From Terriglobia bacterium (lineage in GTDB: Bacteria; Acidobacteriota; Terriglobia; Terriglobales; Acidobacteriaceae): a stretch of DNA of 40,423 bases. The notes under the pieces were generated by a model. That model searched no databases. It saw nothing but the letters and a program-made list of their open reading frames with translations, and had not been told where the DNA came from. Positions 1-7,599 of this stretch are shown here, one piece after another. How positions within the stretch are numbered: the first letter of the stretch is position 1; every line of letters begins with the position of its first letter. The position numbers and the translations under genes were made by a program. Where the stretch lies: assembly GCA_020073525.1 (NCBI GenBank), contig JAIQFA010000045.1, forward strand, positions 1 to 40,423, given 5' to 3'.

Positions 1-266
1 GCGCCGGGGGTTAAGTCGAGTTCGACGTCCTCGGAGCCTTCTTCTACTTCCTCGAATTTTTTTTCCAGATCGGTCGAAGGCCCTTTCGAGCTTTCGAGTA
101 CATCGATTCCTTGGGTCCCGATCGTGGTTAGCAGATCTTCCAGGTCCTCAGGAGAGTGCACATCGTGCGGGATGAGGTCGTTGACCTGATCATAGGTCAG
201 ATATCCCTTCTCTTTGCCTGCGTCGATCAGCTTCTTTATGTCGTCGTACTTGTCGTCTAGTGCCAA
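1..266 (-). CDS. rpoD: RNA polymerase primary sigma factor, N-terminal part (region 1.1)
   Basis: This is the start of the housekeeping sigma-70 factor, cut by the window edge; about 88 residues are visible. The translation contains the region 1.1 pattern IKKLIDAGKEKGYLTYDQVND followed by LIPHDVHSPEDLEDLLTTIG and GIDVLES, then an acidic stretch as in other RpoD proteins. Region 1.1 normally keeps free sigma from binding DNA. No ATG is available: an in-frame TAA lies at 273-275, and the first possible start is TTG at 264-266, preceded by GAGGA at 276-280 with about 8 bases of spacing, so I take TTG as the start. It lies downstream of dnaG on the same strand, the dnaG-rpoD order of the classical macromolecular synthesis operon. 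Regions 2-4 are outside the window. Confidence 0.9.
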   Translation of the reverse strand, partial: MALDDKYDDIKKLIDAGKEKGYLTYDQVNDLIPHDVHSPEDLEDLLTTIGTQGIDVLESSKGPSTDLEKKFEEVEEGSEDVELDLTPG

Positions 267-483
267 AACAGATTATCCTCGAGGCGTTCGCGGTTCGCGG
301 ACGCCAACTCTTCAGCGGTGGGAGTTGTTACGGAGTTGTGCGCGAGGCGCACAAACCTTAAGAGTATAGCACGCCGATTCGTGTTCCTGCCCGTATCTCT
401 TTTTCCGCTAACTCTTTAGATGTCGCGGGACGGGGTTTCGTTCCATAGTTAAAAGGCATCGAGGGAGCGAGTGAGATGGTGCC

Positions 484-562
484 GTCCCTCCGGGACTCCG
501 TCAGCCTCTACTTGCTTTCCGGCACTCACGTGCCGGGCTTTCCTGTGGCGCCCCTGCGGGGC
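484..562. repeat. Three-hairpin palindrome array between dnaG and rpoD
   Basis: The 311-base gap between rpoD and dnaG (267-577) has no gene. It holds three short perfect hairpins in a row: GTCCC-TCC-GGGAC (484-496), CCGGCAC-TCAC-GTGCCGG (519-536) and GCCCC-TGC-GGGGC (550-562). The array starts 16 bases after the dnaG stop. No T-tract follows on the dnaG strand, so it is not a standard intrinsic terminator, although it could stabilise the dnaG 3' end. A related array is at 6907-7190. Confidence 0.75.
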
Positions 563-577
563 TGGGCCCAAGGGTGT

Positions 578-2470
578 TCAGGAGGCTTCGGCCAGTCCGG
601 GGTCCATCAGGGCTCGCTTTAATCGCACTTTCTCGTGCAAAAGCGCCTGTCTTTCCTCCAGGGGGAGGCCCGGACGCTGCAGGGCGCGTTGCACCTCCTC
701 CAGCCGCCTGCGCAAGTAGATTCTGCGGAGCGCCCGAACCGCGCCTTCTACGGTCTCGGGCGTCAGTTCTTCCTCCTCGGTCATCAGGATCGAGGCCAGG
801 AGACGGCGGTCCTCTTCCGTTTTGGGGAGAGCCATCACGTCGGCCGTGTCCGTTCCAGCCTCCAGTAGAGCCTCGATTAATGACTGCGAGGCCAGTCCCT
901 CATACAAATGCTCCGATTGCAGCGCAAACTGGGCCTGGCGGGCGGGATCGAACTCCTCGTCCGTGCCTTCGCGAGCCGTACTCCGGGTCACGCCAGACTG
1001 CATCTGGGTAGCCGACGCCAGGGCGCGGATCAGGACACGTTCGGCACCAGTGATTTGGGTCTCAGCGGGAACCGTGACATGCGTCGCCGATCGGTTTGCG
1101 ACGACGCTCTTCATCTCTTGGCGCATCACTTTGGAATCGATTTCCAGCTTCTGCGCAATGTCATTCGCCAGTCCATCGCGCACGAGGCGGTTCGGCACCC
1201 TCTGAATGTGCGGAATGAGGTAGTTGATAGCCTTAATCTTGTTTTCCGAGCTGCGCGGCGGAAACTGCGCGCGTGCCTCATCGATCAGATAGTCAAAATA
1301 TCTTTGCGATGCCTTGATCGCAGAGCCGTAAGCATCTTTGCCCTTGCGCCGAATGAAAAGGTCGGGATCAAAACCCGTGTCCAGCCTAACAATCTTGATA
1401 TTGAATTCTTCCTCGACCAGCAACCCGAGTGTCCGTTCTGTGGCACGGGCTCCAGCCGCATCGGGATCGAAGTTGACCACTACGTTCTTTGAAAAGCGGC
1501 CCAGTAATTTCGCCTGGATCTCCGTGAACGCTGTGCCCGAGCTGGCAATCACGTTGTGGAAGCCTGCGGCATACACCGATATGCAATCCATCTGGCCTTC
1601 GACGAGGATGGAGTACTCCAGCTTGCGGATCGCTTCCTTCGCATTGTCCAGGTTGAAGAGCACGCGCGACTTCGAATAGATCGGCGTCTCGGGAGAATTC
1701 AGATACTTCGGCCCCGCCTTCTCGTCGGTCGATAGCGTGCGCCCGGTGAAGGCAATCACTTTGCCCTGGTCGTTACAGATCGGGAACATTACACGATTGC
1801 GGAATTTGGAGTACATGGCTGCTGGCTGCTGGCCGCTGGCTGCTGGCTTGGAGCTTGCGCTGTTCGCTGTTCGCTGTTCGTCGTTCGCGGGGGAACTCTC
1901 TTTCCACGAAAACAAGCCGCTCTCGCGCAACAACTCTTCATCGAATTCCTTGCGCAGGGCGTCGCGAAGCAGGAATCCGGAATCGGGGGCGTAACCTATG
2001 CGGAAGCGAGTGATAATTTCGTCGTCGAGGCCGCGGCCTTTGAGGTATTCGCGGGCAGTTGCCCCTTCGGGACGCTTCAGACAATCCTGAAAAAACTGGG
2101 TGGCGCGCACATGGACGTCGAGCAGGGCCATGCGAGTTTGCGCATCGCGCGCCTCCGCTGGACTGGAAAACGTTACCTTGGGCATGGGCACGCCCAGCTT
2201 CTGGGCAATCAGCCGGACGGCTTCCGGGAAGGTGATGTTCTCGACCTTCTGGACAAAGGTGAAGACGTCTCCCGACTGCCCGCAGCCAAAGCAGTGAAAG
2301 AACTGGCGCGTGGCATGCACCGAAAACGAAGGCGTCTTCTCTGCATGAAAGGGACAGAGCCCGGAGAAGTTCTGCGCGCCGCTCTTCTTCAGACGGACGT
2401 AATCGCCGACGATGCGGACGATATCCGCCTGCTGCTTGAGGGACTCTTTGAAGTTGTCGGTAGAGGTCAT
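578..2470 (-). CDS. dnaG: DNA primase
   Basis: DnaG makes the RNA primers for chromosomal replication. The 630-residue product has the N-terminal CHC2 zinc finger (C39, H42, C60, C63, within GLCPFHAEKTPSF and HCFGCGQSGD), then the catalytic core with the TOPRIM motifs EGQMD (291-295) and DPDAAG (335-340). The last 150-200 residues would be the helicase-binding domain. Between the zinc-binding part and the conserved SKFRNRVMFPI block lies an unusual insert, about residues 191-219, rich in Ala, Ser, Gln and Pro and encoded by tandem repeat DNA (see 1817-1890). Homologues usually go almost directly into this block. The ATG at 2470 gives the canonical N-terminus, though no strong Shine-Dalgarno is seen. 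rpoD follows 311 bases downstream on the same strand. Confidence 0.97.
   Translation of the reverse strand: MTSTDNFKESLKQQADIVRIVGDYVRLKKSGAQNFSGLCPFHAEKTPSFSVHATRQFFHCFGCGQSGDVFTFVQKVENITFPEAVRLIAQKLGVPMPKVTFSSPAEARDAQTRMALLDVHVRATQFFQDCLKRPEGATAREYLKGRGLDDEIITRFRIGYAPDSGFLLRDALRKEFDEELLRESGLFSWKESSPANDEQRTANSASSKPAASGQQPAAMYSKFRNRVMFPICNDQGKVIAFTGRTLSTDEKAGPKYLNSPETPIYSKSRVLFNLDNAKEAIRKLEYSILVEGQMDCISVYAAGFHNVIASSGTAFTEIQAKLLGRFSKNVVVNFDPDAAGARATERTLGLLVEEEFNIKIVRLDTGFDPDLFIRRKGKDAYGSAIKASQRYFDYLIDEARAQFPPRSSENKIKAINYLIPHIQRVPNRLVRDGLANDIAQKLEIDSKVMRQEMKSVVANRSATHVTVPAETQITGAERVLIRALASATQMQSGVTRSTAREGTDEEFDPARQAQFALQSEHLYEGLASQSLIEALLEAGTDTADVMALPKTEEDRRLLASILMTEEEELTPETVEGAVRALRRIYLRRRLEEVQRALQRPGLPLEERQALLHEKVRLKRALMDPGLAEAS
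1817..1890. repeat. Tandem repeat element embedded in dnaG
   Basis: Two adjoining simple tandem blocks lie in frame within dnaG: GGCTGCT/GGCCGCT units at 1817-1851 and TTCGCTG units (three copies, then a variant) at 1858-1890. On the dnaG strand they read as GCCAGCAGCC and GCGAACA units and encode about residues 191-219. Composition and periodicity are quite unlike the flanking primase sequence. Repeats of this texture also lie outside genes here (35681-35760). Confidence 0.8.
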
Positions 2471-2610
2471 CGAGGGCGCACACCGATCCCATCATGATTA
2501 TGGGGGTTAGGCGAGGCCAAGAGGAATAGCACCGGCGCGATTGCTGTGGGAAAGATGTGAATATTCAGAACCGGTCGTGGATGCGGTGAGGAAAAAAGGG
2601 CCGGCGGGGT

Positions 2611-3036
2611 TTACTGGTCCTTATGGACAACTGATTGAATCTTTGAGTTCTTGTCATGCTGAGCGGAGCAAGACGATTCGCGAAGCGGATCGTTCTGCGG
2701 AGTCGAAGCACCCCTACTCGCTCCTGACTCTCTCATCCACGGGTACCGCTCGCGAGCCAGATCCAGCCAGTGCGGGTTGATCGCTTCGATGAGAACGATT
2801 TTTTTCGATCTTCGCCAACCCTTGAGCTGCTTCTCGCGGGCGATGGCTTTGTGAACGTCGTCGAACAATTCGCAATACAGCAAACGTTCAACCTCGTACT
2901 TGTCTGTGAATCCTTCGATTTTGTGAAACTTATGCTGGAAGACGCGTTTGTTGAGATTGCCGGTGATCCCAATGTAGAAAGTTCCCGAGAGGCTGCCCAT
3001 GATGTAGACGCAATATGTTTTTCGCTCGCGGTACAT
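2611..3036 (-). CDS. Solo GIY-YIG nuclease domain protein framed by inverted repeats
   Basis: A single-domain GIY-YIG protein of the small UPF0213/YhbQ-like type. The core shows VYI (10-12), YIG (21-23), R31, H35, a Glu in AREKQLKGW (E68) and NPHW (87-90), all expected for this nuclease fold. The domain ends near residue 100. The remaining about 40 residues (SGASRGASTPQNDPLRE and on) are encoded by the repeat at 2651-2732, so the tail is read-through into repeat DNA, not conserved protein. The ATG at 3036 begins only 4 bases from the repeat at 3041-3110 and lacks a recognisable ribosome site. Family members are thought to act on branched or damaged DNA; the substrate here is unknown. The gene lies between dnaG and mutS2, which is a chance location if the unit is mobile. 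Confidence 0.88.
   Translation of the reverse strand: MYRERKTYCVYIMGSLSGTFYIGITGNLNKRVFQHKFHKIEGFTDKYEVERLLYCELFDDVHKAIAREKQLKGWRRSKKIVLIEAINPHWLDLARERYPWMRESGASRGASTPQNDPLRESSCSAQHDKNSKIQSVVHKDQ
2651..2732 (+). repeat. Family A hairpin repeat, full-length copy 1
   Basis: It begins TTGTCATGCTGAGCGGAGCA, has a 9-bp stem with a GAA loop (2673-2693) and ends GGAGTCGAAGCACCCCTACTC. It matches, in opposite orientation, the copy at 3041-3110: outer and inner flanks are nearly identical while the stem bases differ but remain paired. Its inner end lies within the 3' part of the GIY-YIG reading frame. Confidence 0.85.
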
Positions 3037-3040
3037 GGTC

Positions 3041-3110
3041 GGGAGTAGGGGTCCTTCGACTCCGCATGGCCTTCACTTCGTGAAGGTCATGCTGCGCTCA
3101 GGATGACATT
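3041..3110 (-). repeat. Family A hairpin repeat, full-length copy 2
   Basis: On the minus strand it reads ATGTCATCCTGAGCGCAGCA, a hairpin with stem CCTTCAC / GTGAAGG and loop GAA, then GGAGTCGAAGGACCCCTACTC, ending 4 bases before the GIY-YIG start codon. Relative to copy 1 the stem is replaced by a different, still complementary sequence, one base pair shorter. That is strong evidence that the structure, not the stem sequence, is conserved. Confidence 0.85.
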
Positions 3111-3186
3111 GTGGATGATTCAGTGGTTGTGCGCGGTGACTGGAGTCACTCCAGAAATGGTTGGTTTTCTCTCTACAGCGGCTTCT

Positions 3187-5679
3187 CTAAACCCTCAACT
3201 CCACCACCGTCGCCCCGCCTCCGCCCTCGTTGCTTGGCGGTTCCTTAACGGACTCGACGTGCGGGTGTTTTTGCAGGTATTGGCGCAGGGCTTTGCGCAG
3301 GATGCCCATGCCGCTGCCGTGGACAATGCGCACTCGCGGCATGCCCGCCAGGAAGGCGCGGTCTACGAATTTCTCGACTTCGCTGGTGGCTTCGTCAACG
3401 GTGCGGCCGATTACGTTGATTTCGGTGGGCGTGTTTAGGTCGCTCGTTTCGTTTTGCAGCTTGACGGTGATGCCTCGGGAACGTGCGGCTTCTACGGGCG
3501 AGGGTTGCGGCCTGCCTTGTCCTTGTGCGCTTGCGAGCACCTCGGCGATGTCCTCGCGGTTGATGCGCATTTTCATCGAGCCGATTTCTACGTCGAAGTG
3601 ATGGTCGCCGACTTTCTTTTTGACTATGGCGGCTCGGCCCATGGATTTGAGCTTCACGGTGTCGCCTTCGCTGACGTGCTTGACCAGGCTGGGCTGGGCG
3701 TTGGGGTCGCCGCGGTCGGCTCCGGTGTGGTGCGCTACTACCGTCGCATCGAACTGCTCACGAAATTCGCGGCGCATTTTGGCGATGCGGCGCTCCGCGT
3801 CTTTGGATAGTTTCTGGGCCGCGGCTCGGTCTTGCACCGCGTTCACCGCCTCTCTGGCGTGGTATTCGAAGTCGCGGAAGAGAGCCTCGAGCTTGTTCTC
3901 CATCTCGCGAATTTTGGCCTGCTGTTCTTTGCGGCCCTCAGCGGCTAAGTGCTGCTTCTCGCGATCGAGTTCCTGCTCGCGGGCTTGCATGCGAGCGCGT
4001 TCGGATTCCAGTTCGCGAAGGTCGGCATGCAAGCGGTCCAGAAAGCGTGCTACATCCTGCGTTTGCGAGCCAAGGCGCGAGCGCGCGGAGGCGATGATGG
4101 CGGGGTTCAGTCCGAGGCGCTGCGCGATGTTGATTCCCGCGGACGCTCCGGGAACGCCGATCTTCAGTTCATACGTCGGCTGCAAAGTGGTTTCGTCGAA
4201 GCCTACCGAGGCGTTGATCACTCCGGGCGTGTTTGCGCCGTAGACTTTGAGCGAGGTGTGATGGGTGGAGATCACGATCATGCATCCGACTTTGCGAAAG
4301 TGTTCGGCGATGGCCACGGCGAGAGCGGCGCCTTCTTCGGGATCGGTGGCGGAGCCTAATTCGTCGAGCAGGACCAGCGAATTCTCGGTCGCGGTACGGG
4401 AGATGAAATCAATATTCGTGACGTGCGCGGAAAACGTGGAGAGATTCTGCTCAATGGATTGGTAGTCGCCGATGTCTGCGAGGATGGCGTCGAAGACGGG
4501 CAGGTCGGCGCGGTCGGCGGGAACGGGAATGCCGGATTGGGCCATCAGAGCGAGCAGGCCTAGTGTTTTCAGGGAGACGGTTTTGCCGCCGGTGTTGGGG
4601 CCGGTGATGACTAGCTGGCGATGGTCGCCTTCTAACTCAATCGTGATGGGGACTATCTTGGCGTTCTTTAGTTTTAGATTGCGCTCTAGCAGAGGGTGGC
4701 GGGCGCGGTGGAGAAGGAGGCGAGCTGCGCTCGCCTTGGACGGACGAATGCGTCCGTCCCTACACAAACTAACCGCTACGCAGTTGTAGTCTTCGGCGAA
4801 GCGGGCTTTCGCAAATTGGAGTTCGAGTTCAGCCAGCGTGTCGGCGGCGGCCAGGATGGCTTCGGCGTTTTCTCCGATTTGGCGCGTCATCTCCAGCAGG
4901 ACACGATGGATCTCGGCTTGTTCTTCATCGAGCAGGCGGACGAGTTCGTTGTTCTGCTCGATGGTTTCCAGCGGCTCGACGAAGACAGTTTGTCCGCTGG
5001 AACTGGCGCCATGCACTACTCCCTGGACGCGGCGTTTCTGCTCGACTTTCACGGGGATCACGAAGCGCTCGCCGCGGATGGTGATCAGTTCGTCCTGAAC
5101 GGTGCCGCCTTCGGCTAGTTTGCGCAGGTAGCCGCGCAGCGATTCCTGGATCTGGCGTTTCTGCTTTTCGATCTCGCGGCGGATGCGGCTCAGCTCAGGA
5201 GAGGCGCGATCGTCGAGCGTGCCGTCGTGGAGGATTTTGTTGTGGAAGTGGCGCAGGAACGCGGTGAAGTCCTGGATACCTGCGGAAAGGGCTTGTACTG
5301 CGGTCCAGTCGGAGCGCATCGCGGCCGGAGGTTGACGGACAATTTCGCGCCATTCTGCTCCACGGTCGGCGACCAGGACCACGTCGCGAATCTCGGTGGT
5401 TTCCAGCGCGGCTCCGGCGATGCGGGATTTCTCGATCAGCTTCTTGACTTCGGGCAGACCGGCAAATTCAAAACGTCCGCCGACTCGGCGGTATTCGCGG
5501 ATTTCGGTGGTAAGTTGCTGCTGGGTTTCGATCCAGGCGTGGTCGAGCGAAGGGAGAAGCTCTGCGATGCGGCGCTGGCCCAGCGGCGATGAGGCGTAAC
5601 CGGCGAGCAGTTCGCGCAAGGTCTCGAACTCGAGCAGCCGCGAGCTGCTATGGGTGACCGGATTGGGGACGAATGGCAT
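3187..5679 (-). CDS. mutS2: Endonuclease MutS2 / RqcU-like MutS-family ATPase
   Basis: MutS2 is a MutS paralogue without mismatch-recognition domains, linked to recombination control and to handling of collided ribosomes. The ATPase shows Walker A TGPNTGGKTVS near residue 360, Walker B LVLLDELGSATDPEEG near 436, STHHTSLK, then a long coiled coil rich in Glu, Arg and Gln, a KOW-like segment and a C-terminal Smr domain from about 750 with RIVHGSGMGILR. The usual LDLRG at the Smr start is INVIG here. An extra segment around residues 305-325 (CVAVSLCRDGRIRPSKAS) is encoded by palindromic repeat DNA. I chose the ATG at 5679 (MPFVPNPVTHSSSRLLEFETL, 830 residues); a TTG 60 bases upstream adds unconserved residues and has no ribosome site. 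Confidence 0.95.
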   Translation of the reverse strand: MPFVPNPVTHSSSRLLEFETLRELLAGYASSPLGQRRIAELLPSLDHAWIETQQQLTTEIREYRRVGGRFEFAGLPEVKKLIEKSRIAGAALETTEIRDVVLVADRGAEWREIVRQPPAAMRSDWTAVQALSAGIQDFTAFLRHFHNKILHDGTLDDRASPELSRIRREIEKQKRQIQESLRGYLRKLAEGGTVQDELITIRGERFVIPVKVEQKRRVQGVVHGASSSGQTVFVEPLETIEQNNELVRLLDEEQAEIHRVLLEMTRQIGENAEAILAAADTLAELELQFAKARFAEDYNCVAVSLCRDGRIRPSKASAARLLLHRARHPLLERNLKLKNAKIVPITIELEGDHRQLVITGPNTGGKTVSLKTLGLLALMAQSGIPVPADRADLPVFDAILADIGDYQSIEQNLSTFSAHVTNIDFISRTATENSLVLLDELGSATDPEEGAALAVAIAEHFRKVGCMIVISTHHTSLKVYGANTPGVINASVGFDETTLQPTYELKIGVPGASAGINIAQRLGLNPAIIASARSRLGSQTQDVARFLDRLHADLRELESERARMQAREQELDREKQHLAAEGRKEQQAKIREMENKLEALFRDFEYHAREAVNAVQDRAAAQKLSKDAERRIAKMRREFREQFDATVVAHHTGADRGDPNAQPSLVKHVSEGDTVKLKSMGRAAIVKKKVGDHHFDVEIGSMKMRINREDIAEVLASAQGQGRPQPSPVEAARSRGITVKLQNETSDLNTPTEINVIGRTVDEATSEVEKFVDRAFLAGMPRVRIVHGSGMGILRKALRQYLQKHPHVESVKEPPSNEGGGGATVVELRV
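4719..4765. repeat. Double-hairpin repeat embedded in mutS2
   Basis: Two perfect hairpins, GGCGAGC-TGC-GCTCGCC (4719-4735) and GGACGGACG-AATG-CGTCCGTCC (4738-4759), lie in frame within mutS2, followed by the complement of GTAGG. Read on the minus strand, GTAGGGACGGACG matches the layout of the family B element GTAGAGACGGGGC seen between genes at 15658, 17767, 22401 and 31639. It encodes an extra segment just before the conserved ARHPLL motif. Confidence 0.8.
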
Positions 5680-5862
5680 GTGCCTGAATGGCGCGCTTTT
5701 TATGGTACATCGCGGGGGCGGATTTTTCGTGGGCGACAAGGAGGTCAGAGGTTGGTAGTGGCTCAGTCTAATTTCAATTATCTGCGGCCAAGAGTGCGGA
5801 AGGAGGGCCTAACGCTAAATGCGCGCAGAGAAAGAGTTGGCTAGCGTTATAATCGGCAGGAA

Positions 5863-6117
5863 GTGAGCCGCCTATTTGAATCGTTCGAGTTTATAGATCG
5901 AGGCTGGGACGTTCGCGCATTAGAAAACCAGTCGCTGCGCTCAGTGTTCGTCTGGGTGTTGGTAGATTTGTTCATGCTTGGGATGCTCACAAGCATGATG
6001 ATTTACGACGTTTTCCGTCTTCACCGCTTTAACTGGTCGACAGCAATACTTTTCCCAGTTTTTATCATTCCTGCCATTCGCTATTCGCGGTTACTCTATC
6101 GGCGGCTCGGACGCTGA
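5863..6117 (+). CDS. Small two-helix membrane protein, unknown function
   Basis: An 84-residue open frame starting at GTG with AGGA very close upstream, pointing away from mutS2. It predicts two hydrophobic segments (about 26-47 and 60-74) and a basic C-terminus (RYSRLLYRRLGR), so it is probably an inner-membrane protein with a short polar N-terminus. I do not recognise a family. The start is uncertain because the ribosome-site spacing is short. It could be a real small gene or an open frame by chance, though the membrane pattern and position argue for a gene. Confidence 0.5.
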   Translation: MSRLFESFEFIDRGWDVRALENQSLRSVFVWVLVDLFMLGMLTSMMIYDVFRLHRFNWSTAILFPVFIIPAIRYSRLLYRRLGR

Positions 6118-6251
6118 TTGGTAACAATTAGACGTTTGTGGAAATCTCTTCTCCGCCGGGTCGGGGTCAGATTGCGGACGTGATAGGGTGGCTTGCATTT
6201 AACTTTCGATTCGTTGCTGTTGCGGCGGTGTAGAATCTACAACTGGCGCAC

Positions 6252-6328
6252 GGCCCCGTAGCTCAATTGGATAGAGCATCAGCCTTCGGAGCTGAGGGTT
6301 GGGGGTTCGACTCCCTCCGGGGTCGCCA
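6252..6328 (+). tRNA. tRNA-Arg (anticodon TCG)
   Basis: A 77-nt cloverleaf with encoded CCA. Acceptor GGCCCCG pairs with CGGGGTC (one G-T), the D arm is GCTC/GAGC, the anticodon arm is TCAGC-CTTCGGA-GCTGA with anticodon TCG, and the T arm GGGGG/CCCTC carries loop TTCGACT. Anticodon TCG reads CGA (Arg), and the GCTCAATTGGATAGAGC D region is typical of bacterial tRNA-Arg. A possible -10 box TAGAAT lies at 6231-6236. Palindromic repeats begin 11 bases after the CCA end. Confidence 0.95.
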
Positions 6329-6338
6329 TTCAACGCCA

Positions 6339-6392
6339 GCGCCTGAAGGCGCATTGATGCCAGTCCGGTTGTGGCATGCCTGAAGGCATGCC
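6339..6392. repeat. Family C hairpin pair with TGAA loops
   Basis: Two perfect hairpins, GCGCC-TGAA-GGCGC (6339-6352) and GGCATGCC-TGAA-GGCATGCC (6373-6392), follow the tRNA. The same TGAA loop with another stem occurs at 39063-39082, and TTTA/TAAA-loop versions at 37021-37073 and 39031-39040. Stems differ completely between copies while loop and spacing are kept. No T-tract follows. Confidence 0.75.
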
Positions 6393-6506
6393 CTGATACA
6401 AATCCCCTGATACGACTCTTACGTTCGTCACCGGTTGCTGGACCAGTACTCTGGTTACTTGCCTCCCGCTTCGGTTCACGGTGCAATATCACTTGTGGAG
6501 TGAATT

Positions 6507-6887
6507 ATGGGACGTGCATTTGGATTTATCGGCACGGTCGTCACCCTGGCGATCGGGATGTACATCTACTCGCTGCAGGTTAAGACGCTGACGCCGGGCG
6601 CCGGCAGCGGCAATTCTGGAGAAGTGACTACCATCACGGGCGTGAAGAACGACTTGATCGGAATCGCGAATGCCGAGCGCGGATACATGGCGTCGCAAGG
6701 AAAATATGCATCGCTGGACGAGCTGATTTCAGGCGACTACCTCACGATCAAGGGCGAGCGCCCGCCATATATTTACGATGTTGAAACCAGTGGGACGAGC
6801 TTTCGTGCGACCGCCACGCGCACCACGAAAGGGGCTCCGGCGCAGCTTTGGATTACGGAAAACATGCAGGTGCAAGCGTCGGATTGA
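6507..6887 (+). CDS. Pilin-like protein with N-terminal hydrophobic helix
   Basis: A 126-residue protein with one N-terminal hydrophobic helix (FGFIGTVVTLAIGMYIYSLQ, about residues 5-24), then a Gly/Ser-rich linker and a small globular part containing GIANAERGYMASQGKYASLDEL, similar to the start of the soluble domain of type IV pilin and GspG-like proteins. The classical prepilin cleavage and methylation motif (G before F/M with a Glu at +5) is not evident, so processing by prepilin peptidase is doubtful. GGAG sits about 8 bases before the ATG. A PilT-family ATPase lies elsewhere in the window but not in the same operon. The role is inferred only from this resemblance. Confidence 0.72.
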   Translation: MGRAFGFIGTVVTLAIGMYIYSLQVKTLTPGAGSGNSGEVTTITGVKNDLIGIANAERGYMASQGKYASLDELISGDYLTIKGERPPYIYDVETSGTSFRATATRTTKGAPAQLWITENMQVQASD

Positions 6888-6906
6888 AATTGAGAGTGGG
6901 GTAGCT

Positions 6907-7190
6907 GTCTAGGGTGTGCGTGAGAACTTCAGTCGTCCCAGAGGAGTCTGTGTCATAGCTGGAGTGCCGTCGCCTGCGGGACTCGAAATATCTCCACTTA
7001 CGCCTTCCCAGCGCTTACGAGTCTGTGTGAGAACTCTTCTTTCGCCCCTCCAGGGCTAGCTTGTTTTCCACATGCACCCACGGCTTACGCCGTGGGCTGC
7101 ATTCTTGCGCCGCTTCGCGGCTGAGTATCGGCAACTTGGTTCCACTGCGATGATCGGACATGAGTTTTCACGCACACACAGTCTAGGACT
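6907..7190. repeat. Composite hairpin array bounded by inverted GTGTGCGTGA repeats
   Basis: The gene-free stretch 6888-7223 is filled by repeats. GTCTAGGGTGTGCGTGAGAA (6907-6926) at the left has an inverted, slightly diverged partner at 7160-7190, and a direct shorter copy GTCTGTGTGAGAACTC lies at 7021. Between them are hairpins GCCCC-TCC-AGGGC (7044-7056, one mismatch), CCCACGGC-TTAC-GCCGTGGG (7077-7096) and GCCGC-TTC-GCGGC (7109-7121). No coding frame with supporting features is present. Confidence 0.7.
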
Positions 7191-7223
7191 GGGTTGCTCT
7201 GCGCGGCTTCGCAATCGGGTGCG

Positions 7224-7418
7224 TCACGGCTTCTTCCAGTCCGTCAGGGACATGAGTTCGTCCATGATTTCCTGCAATCTCTGCAGTCGCCGTTCCTGAT
7301 CGGAGGCCCCGATCATTTTTTTGCCACCTTGGAGATAGAGGCGGTTGGCTGCACTGATTTCCGCGATTTCTTCTCGCAACTTTGCAACACGTTCTTTGAC
7401 GGACACCGGCATATACAT
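7224..7418 (-). CDS. Small charged coiled-coil protein, Acidobacteria-type hypothetical
   Basis: A 64-residue, highly charged protein with heptad-like stretches (SVKERVAKLREEIAEIS, then QERRLQRLQEIMDELMSL), so a short helical or coiled-coil protein. It has no signal peptide or membrane segment. I believe similar short proteins occur in other Acidobacteriota, but the function is unknown. The ATG at 7418 is followed by a second in-frame ATG two codons later; neither has a clear ribosome site. It diverges from the gene at 7600. Confidence 0.6.
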   Translation of the reverse strand: MYMPVSVKERVAKLREEIAEISAANRLYLQGGKKMIGASDQERRLQRLQEIMDELMSLTDWKKP

Positions 7419-7599
7419 AGGCTAGCAGAGCTTTTCCCGCCTGGGTGAAGATGTTTTCCACGGCGTTGACAGGGTTTGTGGGAGTCGCTAGTCTCGGGGA
7501 CTGAGGCGTCGGCCGGCGGCCTTTTTGTGAAGAGCCAGCGTTTGCTCCCGACCCTCGGCCAGCGATATAGTTACAGGTTGTTCTTGTTTCTAGTTTCCT

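Larger units (their letters stand above)
2651..3110 (-). mobile_element. Candidate GIY-YIG element bounded by inverted hairpin repeats
   Basis: The unit of about 460 bp consists of family A repeat, GIY-YIG gene and family A repeat in inverted orientation, with the CCCCTACTC ends facing the gene on both sides. Shortened solo repeats of the same family lie at 26951 and 28239. No convincing target-site duplication was seen at the outer ends. That the nuclease mobilises the repeats is inference from this geometry. Confidence 0.5.

Noticed and set aside
2651..3110. Target-site duplication at the ends of the GIY-YIG unit
   Set aside because: Flanks were compared by eye; short partial similarities only, not convincing.
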